A DNA stretch of 64,000 bases from Polytrichum commune (lineage: Eukaryota > Streptophyta > Polytrichopsida > Polytrichales > Polytrichaceae): positions 71,065,554 through 71,129,553 of the forward strand of contig OX485803.1 of NCBI GenBank assembly GCA_950295325.1, given 5' to 3'. The first letter of the stretch is position 1. Every line of letters starts with the position of its first letter. Shown here piece by piece: positions 1-11,700 of this stretch. Both the position numbers and the translations under genes were made by a program. The notes beneath the pieces were generated by a model that did not search any database, was not told where the DNA came from, and saw only the letters and a program-made list of their open reading frames with translations.

Positions 1-30
1 AGAAAATTGGTATTTTTTTTAGCCCAATAC

Positions 31-245
31 CGGTGAGTCGGTGAGTTTGAGGCCTAACCCGGTTGAAGGTTGCGACTTCACGGTAATTCGGTGCCCAAAA
101 TTACCAAGATGAGCCATTGAGTATGAGGCCTAACCCGGTTGAAGTTCGCAACTTCATAGTAATTCGGTGCCCAATATTACCAAGATGAGCTGGTGAGTTT
201 GAGGCCTAACCCGGTTGAAGTTCGTGACTTCACGGTAAATTGGTG
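31..245. repeat. 76-bp tandem repeat, about 2.7 copies
   Basis: The block beginning GGCCTAACCCGGTTGAAG recurs at 51, 127 and 203, exactly 76 bp apart. Units share about 90% identity by eye and include the phrase AATTCGGTGCCCAA. The array probably continues left of the window. No reading frame is kept across the units, so it looks like non-coding satellite or LTR-derived DNA. Confidence 0.85.
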
Positions 246-510
246 CTAATAGTATGAATTTTTTTCTTCCCGAAAAGTTACTAAATTGCTTGCGAACGGG
301 CGAGCGGCGCAAACATTGCGCCCAGTCGCTGCCGCTGCCGAATTTCGGAAGAAAAGTAGCTCCCTGCTGGTGGGGGCCTGTGACTGACCCTCCCACCAGC
401 TGGTGTGGGCAGGCTTATAGTCGAGAACCTTATTTGACATATTCGGGGCCCACCCAACCTCCCCAACATAGAGATGAATATTATTATGTGAGCCGATTCT
501 CGGCAACTAA

Positions 511-796
511 GGCCCTCTTTACACTAGAGGCGAGAAGCCGTGGAGAAAACCTCACAAGGGCCATGGCTCATTCTTGAGAAGCCAACCTTTGAAAAATCCG
601 GGGGCCTTGAAAAACGTGGTTTTTTTTGCTATCACGAAGGACAAAAGTGTCATCCATGTCATTTTCTCTTCCTTTCGTCCTTTGGGCTAAAAGTTTCGGG
701 TGTAAAGTGACATTCCTTGGTCTTCTCGGTTTCTAGACCTCTCATTGGCTGAAATTTCTCTCCTCACGGCTTCTCGCCTCTAGTGTAAAGAAGCCC
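511..796. mobile_element. MITE, PIF/Harbinger-like (286 bp)
   Basis: The two ends form an inverted repeat of about 32 bp with two mismatches in the outer bases; the shared core is CTTTACACTAGAGGCGAG. TAA lies directly outside both ends (508-510 and 797-799). A 3-bp TWA target site and ends starting GG(C/G)C are typical of Tourist/Harbinger MITEs. There is no coding capacity, so it would have been moved by a transposase encoded elsewhere. Confidence 0.85.
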
Positions 797-1265
797 TAAG
801 TCGTATATAGACCGCCAAACAAACCAACTTTCATCAAGTCATAGACACTCAGAAGCGGATGGAGATGTCAGTTCAATGAATGGGGAGAACCGGCTGTTAC
901 TTACGAATGAACTAGTTGAGATTCAAAAAATAATTGGTCAAAGTTCAAGACTTCAGAAAAATTACCCATTATTTTAGAGTAATATATAGAATATACCCTA
1001 ATTAATAAAGAATAACCAAAAGATATCAACATGTAAACGATTGGACTTGAGAACACTAGGATTTTGACCGATTTTGTCCAAAAATATCCTTAAACATTGT
1101 GTCGGTTAACGGCATATCACGACTTAAGGTAGACAACACACGTCACTCTACAAATACATGCAATGATTTTTTGCTCCAAAAGTTACACTTCCTTACTTAT
1201 TTAAGCCCAAAGTTTGATATTCGAGATGAACTCAAGCTACTTAGGTACACACATATGTGAAATTA

Positions 1266-1758
1266 GGGCCACTTCGCACACGAGCCGTGACCGTGTAATA
1301 GTGAGAGCCCACAAGAAAGTGTCCAAAGGCCGTCCCAAGACCACCTTCAAAATCATGTCGTGTGGTCACATACCCTCGAGTGCAGTGTGAAGCCCAATGA
1401 AACCGGGCCTTCAACCACATGCTATTTCAATGAATTTCTATTTGTTATGGTCCTCACAAATGATACAATAGAATAAATCAAAGGTTGTGAGCATTCAAAA
1501 TGTCATGGTCTCCCGGTTTTGTGTTAGACCTACCTCCAAGAAGTGGTTTTTTAAAACAATCCAAGTGACCATGAAACATGATCCATTTAATGGCGTGTAG
1601 GAATCCATGTAGACTTTACATCCACCTTGCATTCACATACCACGTTGGTCCCTCAAGCATAGTGTGAAGCGAACTTGGACTGGCTCCGCCTTTTCCACCA
1701 ATGAGAGTGCATGAAGTGTAATGGTCACGGGCTCTCAGTCTCGTGTGTGAAGTGGCCC
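1266..1758. mobile_element. MITE, PIF/Harbinger-like (493 bp)
   Basis: Left end GGGCCACTTCGCACACGAG matches the reverse complement of the right end at 18 of 19 bases. TTA flanks both sides (1263-1265 and 1759-1761), the 3-bp target duplication of the PIF/Harbinger superfamily. No open frame of note lies inside. Its ends differ from those of the element at 511-796, so it is a separate family. Confidence 0.85.
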
Positions 1759-1857
1759 TTAGTGTAGTGAAATAACTTGGGACAAGTCAACCGGAACCTT
1801 ATTGGGTACCATGAATAACACACGGGTTGTGTTCTTCATGTGTTATGGTGCCCCCGA

Positions 1858-1965
1858 CATGGTTGCCATATATACCCTCAAGCTACCGCTAGTTAGGGTA
1901 GACAACCCTAACTATTAGACAACCCTACTAGTTTACACAATAAACTAGGTCCACCTCGATACGAT
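1858..1965. repeat. Diverged direct repeat, partner at 3304-3410
   Basis: The stretch starting ACATGGTTGCCAT and containing GTTAGGGTAGACAAC, then TTTACACAATAAACTA, recurs in the same orientation at 3304-3410 with roughly 75% identity by eye. The two copies flank the inverted-repeat element at 2309-3299. They may be an old segmental duplication or parts of a larger decayed element. Confidence 0.6.
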
Positions 1966-2308
1966 TACAAGATATACCTACACCAATATACTAGGTATAC
2001 ACTTGGACTTGCAATAATTTGATACTTCTTTTAATTAAACATCTTCTTAATTTTCAAAGTGAGGATTCTCGTGGACATCGAATGTTCTTATAAACTCTTC
2101 CCTCCTACCCAATTATGTTGACTATTTAACTTAGAATGGTTAGCAAATTTTGAGCACGTAGTCCAATCTTTTGTAAACGCGTATGTTTTTGGTATAGGTT
2201 CTTTACATCTACACTTTTAGGTATACACCACTCAAATATAATTGTCTGATTAAGAAAAACTATCATGAGAAGCTCACTTATCTTGTTTTTTCTTATCATA
2301 CCTCCTAA

Positions 2309-3299
2309 AGTATGCGGGTGTTATTTGATTGTTTTTTTTTGTTAATTGTAGCTTATAGTTGATTGGTGCATATTTCAACGAGGATCAAAGAACAAACATC
2401 ATAAAGACATATCTTTGAAAGAGATTGGGCTATGCCCTTAACTCAATGGTGGTGGACTCTTCATTGGAAACTTAAATGATGTGCACAGGTCATTATGAAT
2501 CAAACCCCCCTGTATGCAAGAAGTTTATAGAGAAAAAAACAAGTGCGTATGTATTAACAATCGGCTAGGAAATGGACTCATGGAATTGTACTAATGTTTT
2601 CAGTTTAATGTGATAAATGCCTCCACTACATATACATATACATATATATCATGAATTAAAATAGTCTTTATTGCACACAAAATCCTTTTTCACTATCCAA
2701 TGAAAAAGTTATTTGGATCCAAAGGGTGTAACTCAACAAGCGTATCAAACAAAGAAAGACAAGAGCATAATATTCTAGCCACAAACCATAGAGCATAACT
2801 CAAAGAAGCCCATGAGTGCTCCAAGATCCTTTAGTTTATAAAAATCTAGAACCCAAATGCAAACCCTAACAAAAGCATACCTGGTACTTAGTAAAAAATA
2901 TGACCATATAATATCAATGGATGAAAACGTGAATTTAACTAGTTTTTAAAAATGTACACACTAGAGAAAAAACAATACCTCTCTCCCTTATGTGTACTAT
3001 GTGTGCTAGTGCCTCAAATAGTACCCCTTCTTACAATCACATCAGTTTGTACATGGTATGAAGAGTCCACCCCCCCTCCCTTGCCTTAACTACTTCTTAG
3101 ACACAATTGAGAGGACTTGTGTGTTCAATTTAGATATCAACAAACGTGCATTTCCAATAACCATAATTATATAAGGGGAGGCCCTGTTTTTGCTAATGCT
3201 TCATCATAGATTTGATATTGCATCACAAGGTTGATGTGTAAATTTAATCAATAGAAGTTGAGGAAAATTAAAAAACGAACCAAACAACACCCACATACC
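2309..3299. mobile_element. Non-autonomous inverted-repeat element (991 bp)
   Basis: The left end (GTATGCGGGTGTTATTTGAT at 2310) pairs with the reverse complement of the right end (GTATGTGGGTGTTGTTTGGT) over about 30 bp with a handful of transitions. The flanking trinucleotides are TAA on the left and TTA on the right, so a Harbinger-type target site is likely but not exact. Internal sequence is AT-rich and non-coding. It looks older than the other two MITEs. Confidence 0.6.
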
Positions 3300-3911
3300 T
3301 TAACATGGTCGCCATGAATCCTAAACCGCCACCACAAGTTAAGTTAGGGTAGACAACTCTCATACAACCCTCCAATTTTACACAATGAACTATACAAACC
3401 TACACAACATACACAATAGAGCTATCCTCAAAGTCCCTCGACATATACTCATGTGTTTGGTAGGGAGTGGTAACCCATTTTTGCATGGGGACATGCTCTA
3501 TTTGTCAAGTTCCAGACCATGCGTGGCAAAAATAAAACTAACATTTGAAGACATATCACCAAAATGGGTCAAAATTTTATCAAATTCTTTTCCCCCTCGA
3601 GTAGATGTACATGGTATCTGTTACATAGGAGAAATTAATTACCAAATTTGGTGACCTCTTCTTTGTATAAAACATACCATTTTCAACTAGAATGATGCAA
3701 ATTTCAACTAAAACAATCACTGCAAAAACGACAACGAATAAAGATCTCAAAATATTACACAACTTTTGTTATCATTGATTACATATCTCATGTAAAAAAA
3801 TAAAAATAATTTATGGCATGTAATTACGGGGTAGCAAATTTTGGTTGCACGTAGTGTCCGAATGTGCACAAAGTGAGGACTTTGGGCATTTTTTACATTT
3901 TGTAAAGTTGT

Positions 3912-4170
3912 AGGAGCATTCAAGTGTTGTCAAAACCCCTGATCTCAAATGAAAGGAACGGAAGGCACCTAACTTTGCCCAAAAAATGGCAATGCATATA
4001 AAAAGTGAATCTCATGGCAAACTTTCGACTCAGAGCACCGTTATGAGGTGCATCCAAAAGTTTGCCATGAATTTCACTCTTCATGTAACCGTCGTTTGGG
4101 CCAAGGTCAAACATTCCCCTTCACTTCACCAAAATTTGGGGGGGGGGTCCGACCCCACTTGAATGCTCAT
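3912..4170. mobile_element. Foldback (hairpin) element, about 260 bp
   Basis: The outer arms GAGCATTCAAGTG at 3915 and the reverse complement near 4156-4168 pair, and an inner pair (GTGAATCTCATGGCAAACTT near 4004 against AAGTTTGCCATGAATTTCAC near 4058) pairs again, so most of the segment folds on itself. No clear target-site duplication is visible. It is probably a MITE of undetermined superfamily. Confidence 0.55.
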
Positions 4171-4239
4171 GAACCATTATAAAACGTCGAAAGTGGGGCG
4201 AAGCTCCTTACTAAAACAAGAGGTTTTGAGAGACTTTAA

Positions 4240-5065
4240 CCCCTAAGTGCCCGAGCAACCATATATGGTTGATCAAAAATTTCGGCTCGTTTGTGTGTGG
4301 GCAGGTAAAATTCCTTTGACCGCGTAAATTTTTTTGGCGGGCAGTATGGAAGGGCAACTTTTGGATTGAGGCATTTTTGACCAAAAAGAGTAAATATTCG
4401 ATTTTAGAGAGGGTCGGAAAGGCATATGTGTCCGTGATGTAGGGAATGGGTGGAGAAAGTGCTTTACTACTTCCTCAATGTTTCAGCTAATTGGACTATT
4501 GTACTTGTTTTTGACATCCAAAGAGTTCTCATTATTCATTTCTTTTGAAAAGTGTCGTAGTGGAAAGAGTAAAAAAATTCCGTATTTTTGACCGTTGAAT
4601 ATTAGTATTCACAATTACCAATGTGAAGTAATTTGCAATATCAAATCGTCAAGTGTTAAAATAAAGAAAATGCATTTCAAGAATTGCAAGGAGGATTGCG
4701 AAATGATTGGGATAGCTCTATATGCATACATAGGGTCTTTGGAATCACATTTTTGTATTCTTTCACATGTTGGAGTTGTTCATGTCACCTCAAACTCCTA
4801 AAAACACTTATGAGCAAATCATACCAACATTGTGGGGAGGGGCGGCATACAAAAAAAAGAATGTATACATTTCTCCTGTTTGTATCTCACAACTCTTATG
4901 CAATCTCGGTCTCAAAATTGGTATGCATACTAATAAACAAGTTCTTTAAACATCTATACGGTTAGATTTTGGATAAAAGACAAATTCCTCCATTGGGGAT
5001 TGTATTAAAGCCATGCACATATTTCTTAGGAAAAGTGCATTCCGAAAGGCTTGGGCACTTAGGGG
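4240..5065. mobile_element. Small element with TTAA target site (piggyBac-like MITE)
   Basis: The ends CCCCTAAGTGCCCGAGC and (reverse complement of the right end) CCCCTAAGTGCCCAAGC match at 16 of 17 bases. TTAA flanks both ends (4236-4239 and 5066-5069). A paralogous empty site at 5150-5187 joins the left flank (AAAACAAGAGGTTTTGAG...) to the right flank (GGATACCTCTAA) through a single TTAA, which confirms both boundaries. TTAA duplication with ends starting CCC is the hallmark of piggyBac. No transposase frame is inside, so assignment rests on the termini only. Confidence 0.65.
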
Positions 5066-5286
5066 TTAAGGATACCTCTAATTTGTTCACAAAACATACA
5101 TTAGGTTTTGAGAGAGACTTTAGGAATGCATGTGACATATAAGGTACACAAAACAAGAGGTTTTGAGCGACTTTAAGGATACCTCTAAAATATATACTAC
5201 TAGGCAGGTACACCTACTAACTTGGCACTAGCTTAATAATAACAATTGTTTTATAGCACAAACTCAAGATTCAAGACAAAGATGGA

Positions 5287-5311
5287 TTCTTCTTCTTCTT
5301 CTTCTTCTTCG
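5287..5311. repeat. TTC/TCT microsatellite
   Basis: About eight TTC units lie roughly 410 bp upstream of the eIF5B start codon. CT-rich tracts are common in plant promoters and 5' leaders, so it may be part of the regulatory region, but this is only positional inference. Confidence 0.7.
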
Positions 5312-5618
5312 TTTGATCACAAAACCTAAACAAGAATATTTATTAGGGTGTGGTAAAATAAAAAGGGGTGGCTTAAACCCAAGGCTTCCTCTCGCCCTCC
5401 CATTTCCAACGTTGTTCCTCACTCGAGTTGCAGAGCTCCGAGGGTGGCCACGCCATCGCCATTGATCTCGTCCCACGCACCATCGTCACTCCAGCCCCCG
5501 CGTTTTCCCGACAATCCTTTCGTGGACGCCACTGCGGCGGGCCTGCTGCAACTTTCGGCACCGTTTTTGGTGGTCTGTGCTTGCTGCACAAGCGAACAAG
5601 AGGAGGAATAGGCAGGTG

Positions 5619-5645
5619 AAACCCTAGATCTCCTTGAAACCCTAA
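5619..5645 (+). promoter_or_regulatory. Two telo-boxes upstream of eIF5B
   Basis: AAACCCTA occurs at 5619-5626 and AAACCCTAA at 5637-5645, about 80 to 100 bp before the eIF5B ATG. The telo-box is an established element in plant promoters and leaders of ribosomal-protein and translation-factor genes, which fits the gene that follows. I cannot place the transcription start; these boxes could lie in the promoter or the 5' UTR. Confidence 0.6.
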
Positions 5646-5723
5646 ATTGGGGTTTCAGTATGCTCGTGGAGGGTAAGATAGAGCCGCTGTTGTAAATTTA
5701 TCGTCTTAGTCAAGGCGGCCATC

Positions 5724-8700
5724 ATGTCGGCAGCTCAGAAGAAGAATAGGAAGAAGCAGCAACAGGCTGTGGATGATGATGAGTACATGGTGGTGAATGA
5801 CAATGAGAATGCCGGATCAAAGATGAACGGCGTTAAGGGGAATGAGAATGTAGCTCTCGATGACGCTGAGGATGAGTTGAGCGCTTCCCTGGAGGGAATT
5901 AGTATTGGAGGGAACAAGAAGGAGAAGAAGAAGACTAAAGGTGTTGCTGCGGAGGTTGAGTCGAACGTAGGGAAGAAAGGTGGTAAGGGGAAGAAGGGTA
6001 AGAAGAATGCCGTGGATGACGATGATGATGATTTGGAGTTTGGTATTAATGGGTCGGTTTCAGTAGAGGATTCGGTGAATGGGGATGGGAAGGAGGACGA
6101 TGAAATGGTGAATTTCACAGGGAAGAAAAAGGGGAAAGGGAAGGGGAAGAAGGGTAAGGAGTCTCAGATTGACGATTTTGATATCAGTTCACAAACTTCT
6201 GGACTTGAGTCTTTGGCTGACAAGGGAGCAGAAGATGATGATGAGTCTTTGGTATTTGCGGGAAAGAAGAGAGGGAAAGGAGGAAAAGGCAAGAAGGTTA
6301 AGGACGAAGTTGATGACTATGACATACCTTTGTCATCCGTGACATCGGATGTTTCAGCTGGTTTAGGCGATGAAGCAGAGGATGAGGATGCTGATGTTTT
6401 CAAGGGGAAGAAGAAGGGCAAGGGGAAGAACAAGAAGGGGAACAAGCTTGAGGTTGATGATTTTGAAGCAACTCTCGAGATGGCAGCAGCAACAGAGGAG
6501 GATTCTGTCGCAGTGCCTGCTGTGGTTGTGAAAGTCAATGAAGAAGACGATGAAGATGCTAATTTATTTACTGGTAAGAAGAAGGGTAAGGGCAAAAATA
6601 AGAAGGGCGGTAAAGCTCAAATTGATGACTATGACATGGTGTTGGACGAGCCTGAAGTCCAGCTGCCTTCTGGAAATGGAGCTGAGATGAATGAAGATGA
6701 AGTATCTGCTGCTCCAGGGAACAAGAAGGGTAAGGGTAAAACTAAAGGAAAGAAGGGCATCCATATGCTACTGGATGATGATGAGGATTTTGAAGCCGTA
6801 TTGGCTGGTGATACTCATGATGAGCCTGAGGTTGCTGCTGCTGCTGCTGCTGTGCCACAAAATGACATTGATGATGAGGATGAAGAACTCATGTTTACTG
6901 GAAAGAAGAAGAAGAAGGGTGCAACGAAGAAATCCCCAGCCATTGTACTGGATGAGGATTTGGGTGACAAGGGGGGACTTTCTGCTGACGTGCCCCAAGT
7001 GACTGAAGCAGAGAGAGAAGAACCTGAGGACGATGATGCTCTCATGTTTGCTGGCAAAAAGAAAGGGAAGAAAGGTAAGAAAGATAAGAAGCCCGTTAAA
7101 GAGGAAGAGGACATTGATGCCCTCATGGCAGAACTTGAAGGACCTAATAGCTCGAAAGATATTCCTCAGACTGCAGGTATGTCACTCCATCATCAAGTTA
7201 AGTGCAAGAACCGACAGATTTTAGCACAATTTGGTTTCAAGAGAGGATCCACCAGACAGTCATCACTGTATAATCTTGTTATGAGGTCAATCTTTTTTTG
7301 GTGCGTCCTGAATGTATATGTTATGTTATACCTACATTCTACTATGGGTTAGGAGATGTTTTGACATACTACAAGGTTTCTCAGAAAGTATCATTGTATC
7401 CTTTGGGGTGGCTTAGACAGTCCATCTGGCATCATTCTGACATATTCCAATTGGCTCCTAAAATTTGCAGCACCTACTCCAGTGGTTTCAGAAGTGAGTA
7501 CAGCTTCAAAAGGGAAACAAAAGAAGAAGCCCAAAAAAAGTGGTCGGACAATTGAAGAAGAAGAAGATCTTGATGCAATTCTAGCAGAGCTAGAGGGTCC
7601 CAGCAGAGCAGCTGCAGCCCCTGTAACAGAGGCTGCAGAGCCTGTTTCTGTTGCACCTACAACATCTGCAACAGAGGTATCTGTTACTATGGAACCAACC
7701 CCAGTTGCTGAAGCTACTGTACCTGAGGTGGAAGAGGTGACTGAGTCAGCAGCTGCTAAGAAGAAAAAGAAGAAAAAAGAGAAGGAGAAAGCAAAGACTG
7801 CAACAGGTGCTTGAATATTTCCTATCTCTCTGATTTCTCTTGTGATAACAGGAACATGTAATTGTTATTAGGTGTATGAAGTTCTGTTTTATTTTATTGT
7901 TGTCTTTGACTGACTAGAATCCATGACAAGTATCAGATAGCACATATCTTTATTAATATTGTGTGCTCATTTCTGGCCATGCAGCTGATAAGCTTGCAGA
8001 AGAGGTTGTTGAGGAGAAGAAAGAGGCTGTGAAAGTCGAGGATCCTAAAGGGAAAGCATCAGACAAGAAAGTTCCAAAGCATGTGCGGGAGATGCAGGAG
8101 CGTCTTGCTCGGATGAAGGAGGCTGAGGAGAAGAGAGCACGAGGTATGTTTTTCTGGGTGCAAAACTATATGTAAACAATATGATTTCCTTACACCAGAT
8201 CTTAAGGAATAGAATCCTGAAATTTGAAATTCTTACAATATGTATTTGGTGTGTTTAGTTAAGTGTGTTGTCCTTTTATTCTGTTCATGAACTGCTTTTT
8301 TGTGTTGTGTCCTCAACAGTAACAAATGAAGTTTGGAATCTGGACCACAGGTGCCTGCATTTGTTTAGGGTTGAGGTGGATGCCAGTGTCTGATTCTAGT
8401 TCTGCATCAAAAATTCATGGAAATCTAGTTGTGAAAGTTGTTGGTTTGTGCAGTAGATGTCTTCCATGTGTATTCTACATTGAATGGTGAATTTAGGATG
8501 GACAACTTATTACAAATTTTAGCTGTTTTATTAACTCAATCATAGCAAGTCTCATTGTGGTGACGAGGAAAATTGGGAAATCGTCATGATTGACTTTGCA
8601 CTCTGTTATGACCTGGTGCTCCAGATATGTTGTAGTAGCATAGGTCCTCTTAGGAACTCATGATGATTGGACTTGTTATTTTGATTTTTTGAAAATTGCA

Positions 8701-11700
8701 GAGGAAGAAGAAAGACGGATAAAGGAAGAAGAAGAGCAAAAGAGGCTAGAGGAGCTGGAGCGTCAGAAAGAAGAGGCTAAGCGCAAGCGTAAAGAACGTG
8801 AAAAAGAAAAATTGTTACAGAAGAAAAAGGATGGAAAGCTTCTCACAGGAAAGAAAAAAGAGGAGGCTCGCCGACTTGCAATAATGCGGGAACAGTTTGG
8901 TATTCCAACGGATCAAGATAGCCCCACTGGAGAAGAAGTCTCTGCTCCTAGAAAACCGAAGTATGAAACAAAGAAGAAGCGTAAACCATCTGGAGTAGGG
9001 CAAGGAGTTGAAGAGGTTTCCAATATTCCTGAAGAAGTGGAGGTTGAAGAACCTGCTATTGTGGAGCCAGAACCAGAACCAGAGCCTGAGCCTGAGCCTG
9101 AGCCAGAACCTGAGCCCGTTGTCCAGATGGAGGTACAACAGTTAATTTGAGCTTGTTGTAAACCTAGGCTTATAAAGGACCAAGAAAACTTTGGATACAG
9201 TTGCAGTACTTTGAAGGGGTGTGAATAATGTTGTTGATGTTGTTGTAAAAGCCTTCCTGTATTAGGTGTGCTTGTCCAAAAGCAAGGCATGGTTAGCTGA
9301 TGAGTAACTATATGTAGATCAGAAAATGATAAGTACTATCAAATCACTTTTCTCTTATTCACAGATGTTCATGGTTTCTATATTTGGATCAAGCCAATAA
9401 TTTGGTGTCTGTAGGTGGAAGAGGAGGAGGATGAAGAAGACTGGGATGCAAAAAGTTTTGAAGAAGTCAATCTTCCAGCAATCAAGAGTGCATTTGCTGA
9501 AGAAGAAGCAGATGATGGTCCAGTTAAAGCAGGACAGGTGACAGTCCCACCTCCTAGTGTCCCTGCAGCTGCAGCTAGGCCTTCCTCACCAAAGAAGAAG
9601 CCTGCTCCTCCTCAACGAGGCCAACATAAGGTTGTTGACAGTGAAGATGAAGAGGATGAAGATGAGGATGATGATGAGGACAGTGAAGACAATGATGTAG
9701 ATACCAAGAAACGCCGTGAAGCCAAGATGAAGAGGGAGGCCCGAAGAGTAGAGGCTCTTAAGAAGAGGAGTGCCGAGGACTTGCGGTCACCAATTTGTTG
9801 TATCCTGGGTCATGTGGACACAGGTACGGGGCTATTTCTACAATATTAATATGCTGACATGTTCTTGCTTAAGGGTGACAAGGTTTGCCTGAAATGTCTG
9901 ATGCTCCTTGAGGTCGCTAGACAAAGGCGGTCTTCTGCATCTTTTGAAATATCTTGTGCTTGTTGATCTTGCTTTGCAATTTCATCAGGAACACAAGGTC
10001 CTGTTTGAAGCTTTTCTTGAGTTGGAAATAGTACATTGTGAAATGGGGTTGTGGGGTACTTCCAGCTTGGTCTCCTGTATATGCATTGTTGATCAGTTGG
10101 AATTAACAAAAAAATCTAGGACCTAGCTCTGTCAGCTGTGTTTGTTCCAAAGAAACCGGTGTTCACCTTCTTACTGTTGGACATTGGTTATGGTTTTTTT
10201 TGTTTGGGTTAGTTTGGCATATAATTTGTATGCTGATGTGCTTTTTGTTTTGTTTTTAGAGTTTTCATCAGAGACTATATTTTTTCTTTTTGTTTTGTGT
10301 TGATAAAATGAGTGGACCTGGTACATAGCATTTGATCTATTTTCATAACTCTAGAGTGCAACTTCTCCATTCTCATTTTTGTGTTATTGTACTCAGGCAA
10401 GACCAAGTTACTTGATTGCATTCGACGAACAAATGTACAAGAGGGAGAGGCTGGTGGTATTACACAGCAAATTGGAGCCACATATTTCCCAATGGAAAAT
10501 ATTAGAGAGAGAACTAAGGAGCTGAAGTCAGATGCCAAGTTGAGAGTGCCAGGACTTCTTGTTATTGATACACCAGGCCACGAGTCATTCACCAATCTGA
10601 GGGCACGGGGCTCTAGTCTTTGTGATATTGCCATATTGGTGATTGATATCATGCATGGTCTGGAGCCACAAACTATTGAATCTTTGAATCTGCTTAAAGC
10701 ACGGCACACTCCTTTCGTTGTGGCATTGAATAAGGTACCTTTTCTTGATAATGCTTTCATGATGTATTTGTAGTTATTGGTGGGATCAGACCTGTCATAG
10801 TTCAAACTTGTTGTGAAAGTGTCTTTTCAGGCAGAAATAACTCTTGTAGGCTTCCAGTTTTGGTGAAATATGCTTGAATCCTGTGTGACTTAAGGAAATT
10901 GCTGCTCAAGTTCTTGAATTTTACTATCATTTGATGGGAGCTGGAAAATGATTATTAAGATGAGCATATCCATCTTCAAATCTGTACCCAACTCAATGGT
11001 ATACTGATACTTCATTTCTTGGTCAATACTTTGAGCAGGTTGACAGATTGTATAATTGGAAAGCTCTTCCAAATGCACCCATCAGAAATGCATTGAAATT
11101 GCAAGGCAAGGATGTAATTGGGGAATTTGAACAACGAGTTGCTGGGGTAAGTGATCTTGCTCTCTTAAAGAAGACCGGCACTTCCTAAGGATGTTTGTTT
11201 ATTAGAGCTGTACAAGAGTATGAAAGTTTTGCAAGAGCCGTTGTTCTAAAATCAAATATCTTCTACTAAGGCCTACTAGTAAATCCTATTCCACCCTAGT
11301 ATTTGGACCTCGACCAAAGTGATTCTTAGGTATTAAATATGAACCATGGGGACTTTGTTACTGAGGTGATGAACTCAAAGTATAGGGTTACAATTTCTGG
11401 GAGTTTTTGTGAACCCTCCAGATTAGTCTTGTGTCAACGTACATATTGTTTCATGTAAGTAGTTTCATTTAGAACCGGTTTTGACCAAAGAAGGGTTTCT
11501 CTTCAAGCTTAGGTTGTGTGATATATAGGAATGAATATATTGTAGTATTTGTATCCAGGGATGTCTGACAATGTTGTTGATCATTACTTGGATGTTTATT
11601 ACCTTCTCAGGTCATGACACAACTGAAGGAGCAGGGTTTGAATTCAGAGCTGTACTACAAGAACAAGGAACTGCGTAAATTTATTAGTATCATCCCAACT

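Noticed and set aside
254-577. Open frame of 107 codons on the plus strand
   Set aside because: It overlaps the left end of a MITE and shows no domain or codon pattern; overlapping frames on the other strand are equally long.
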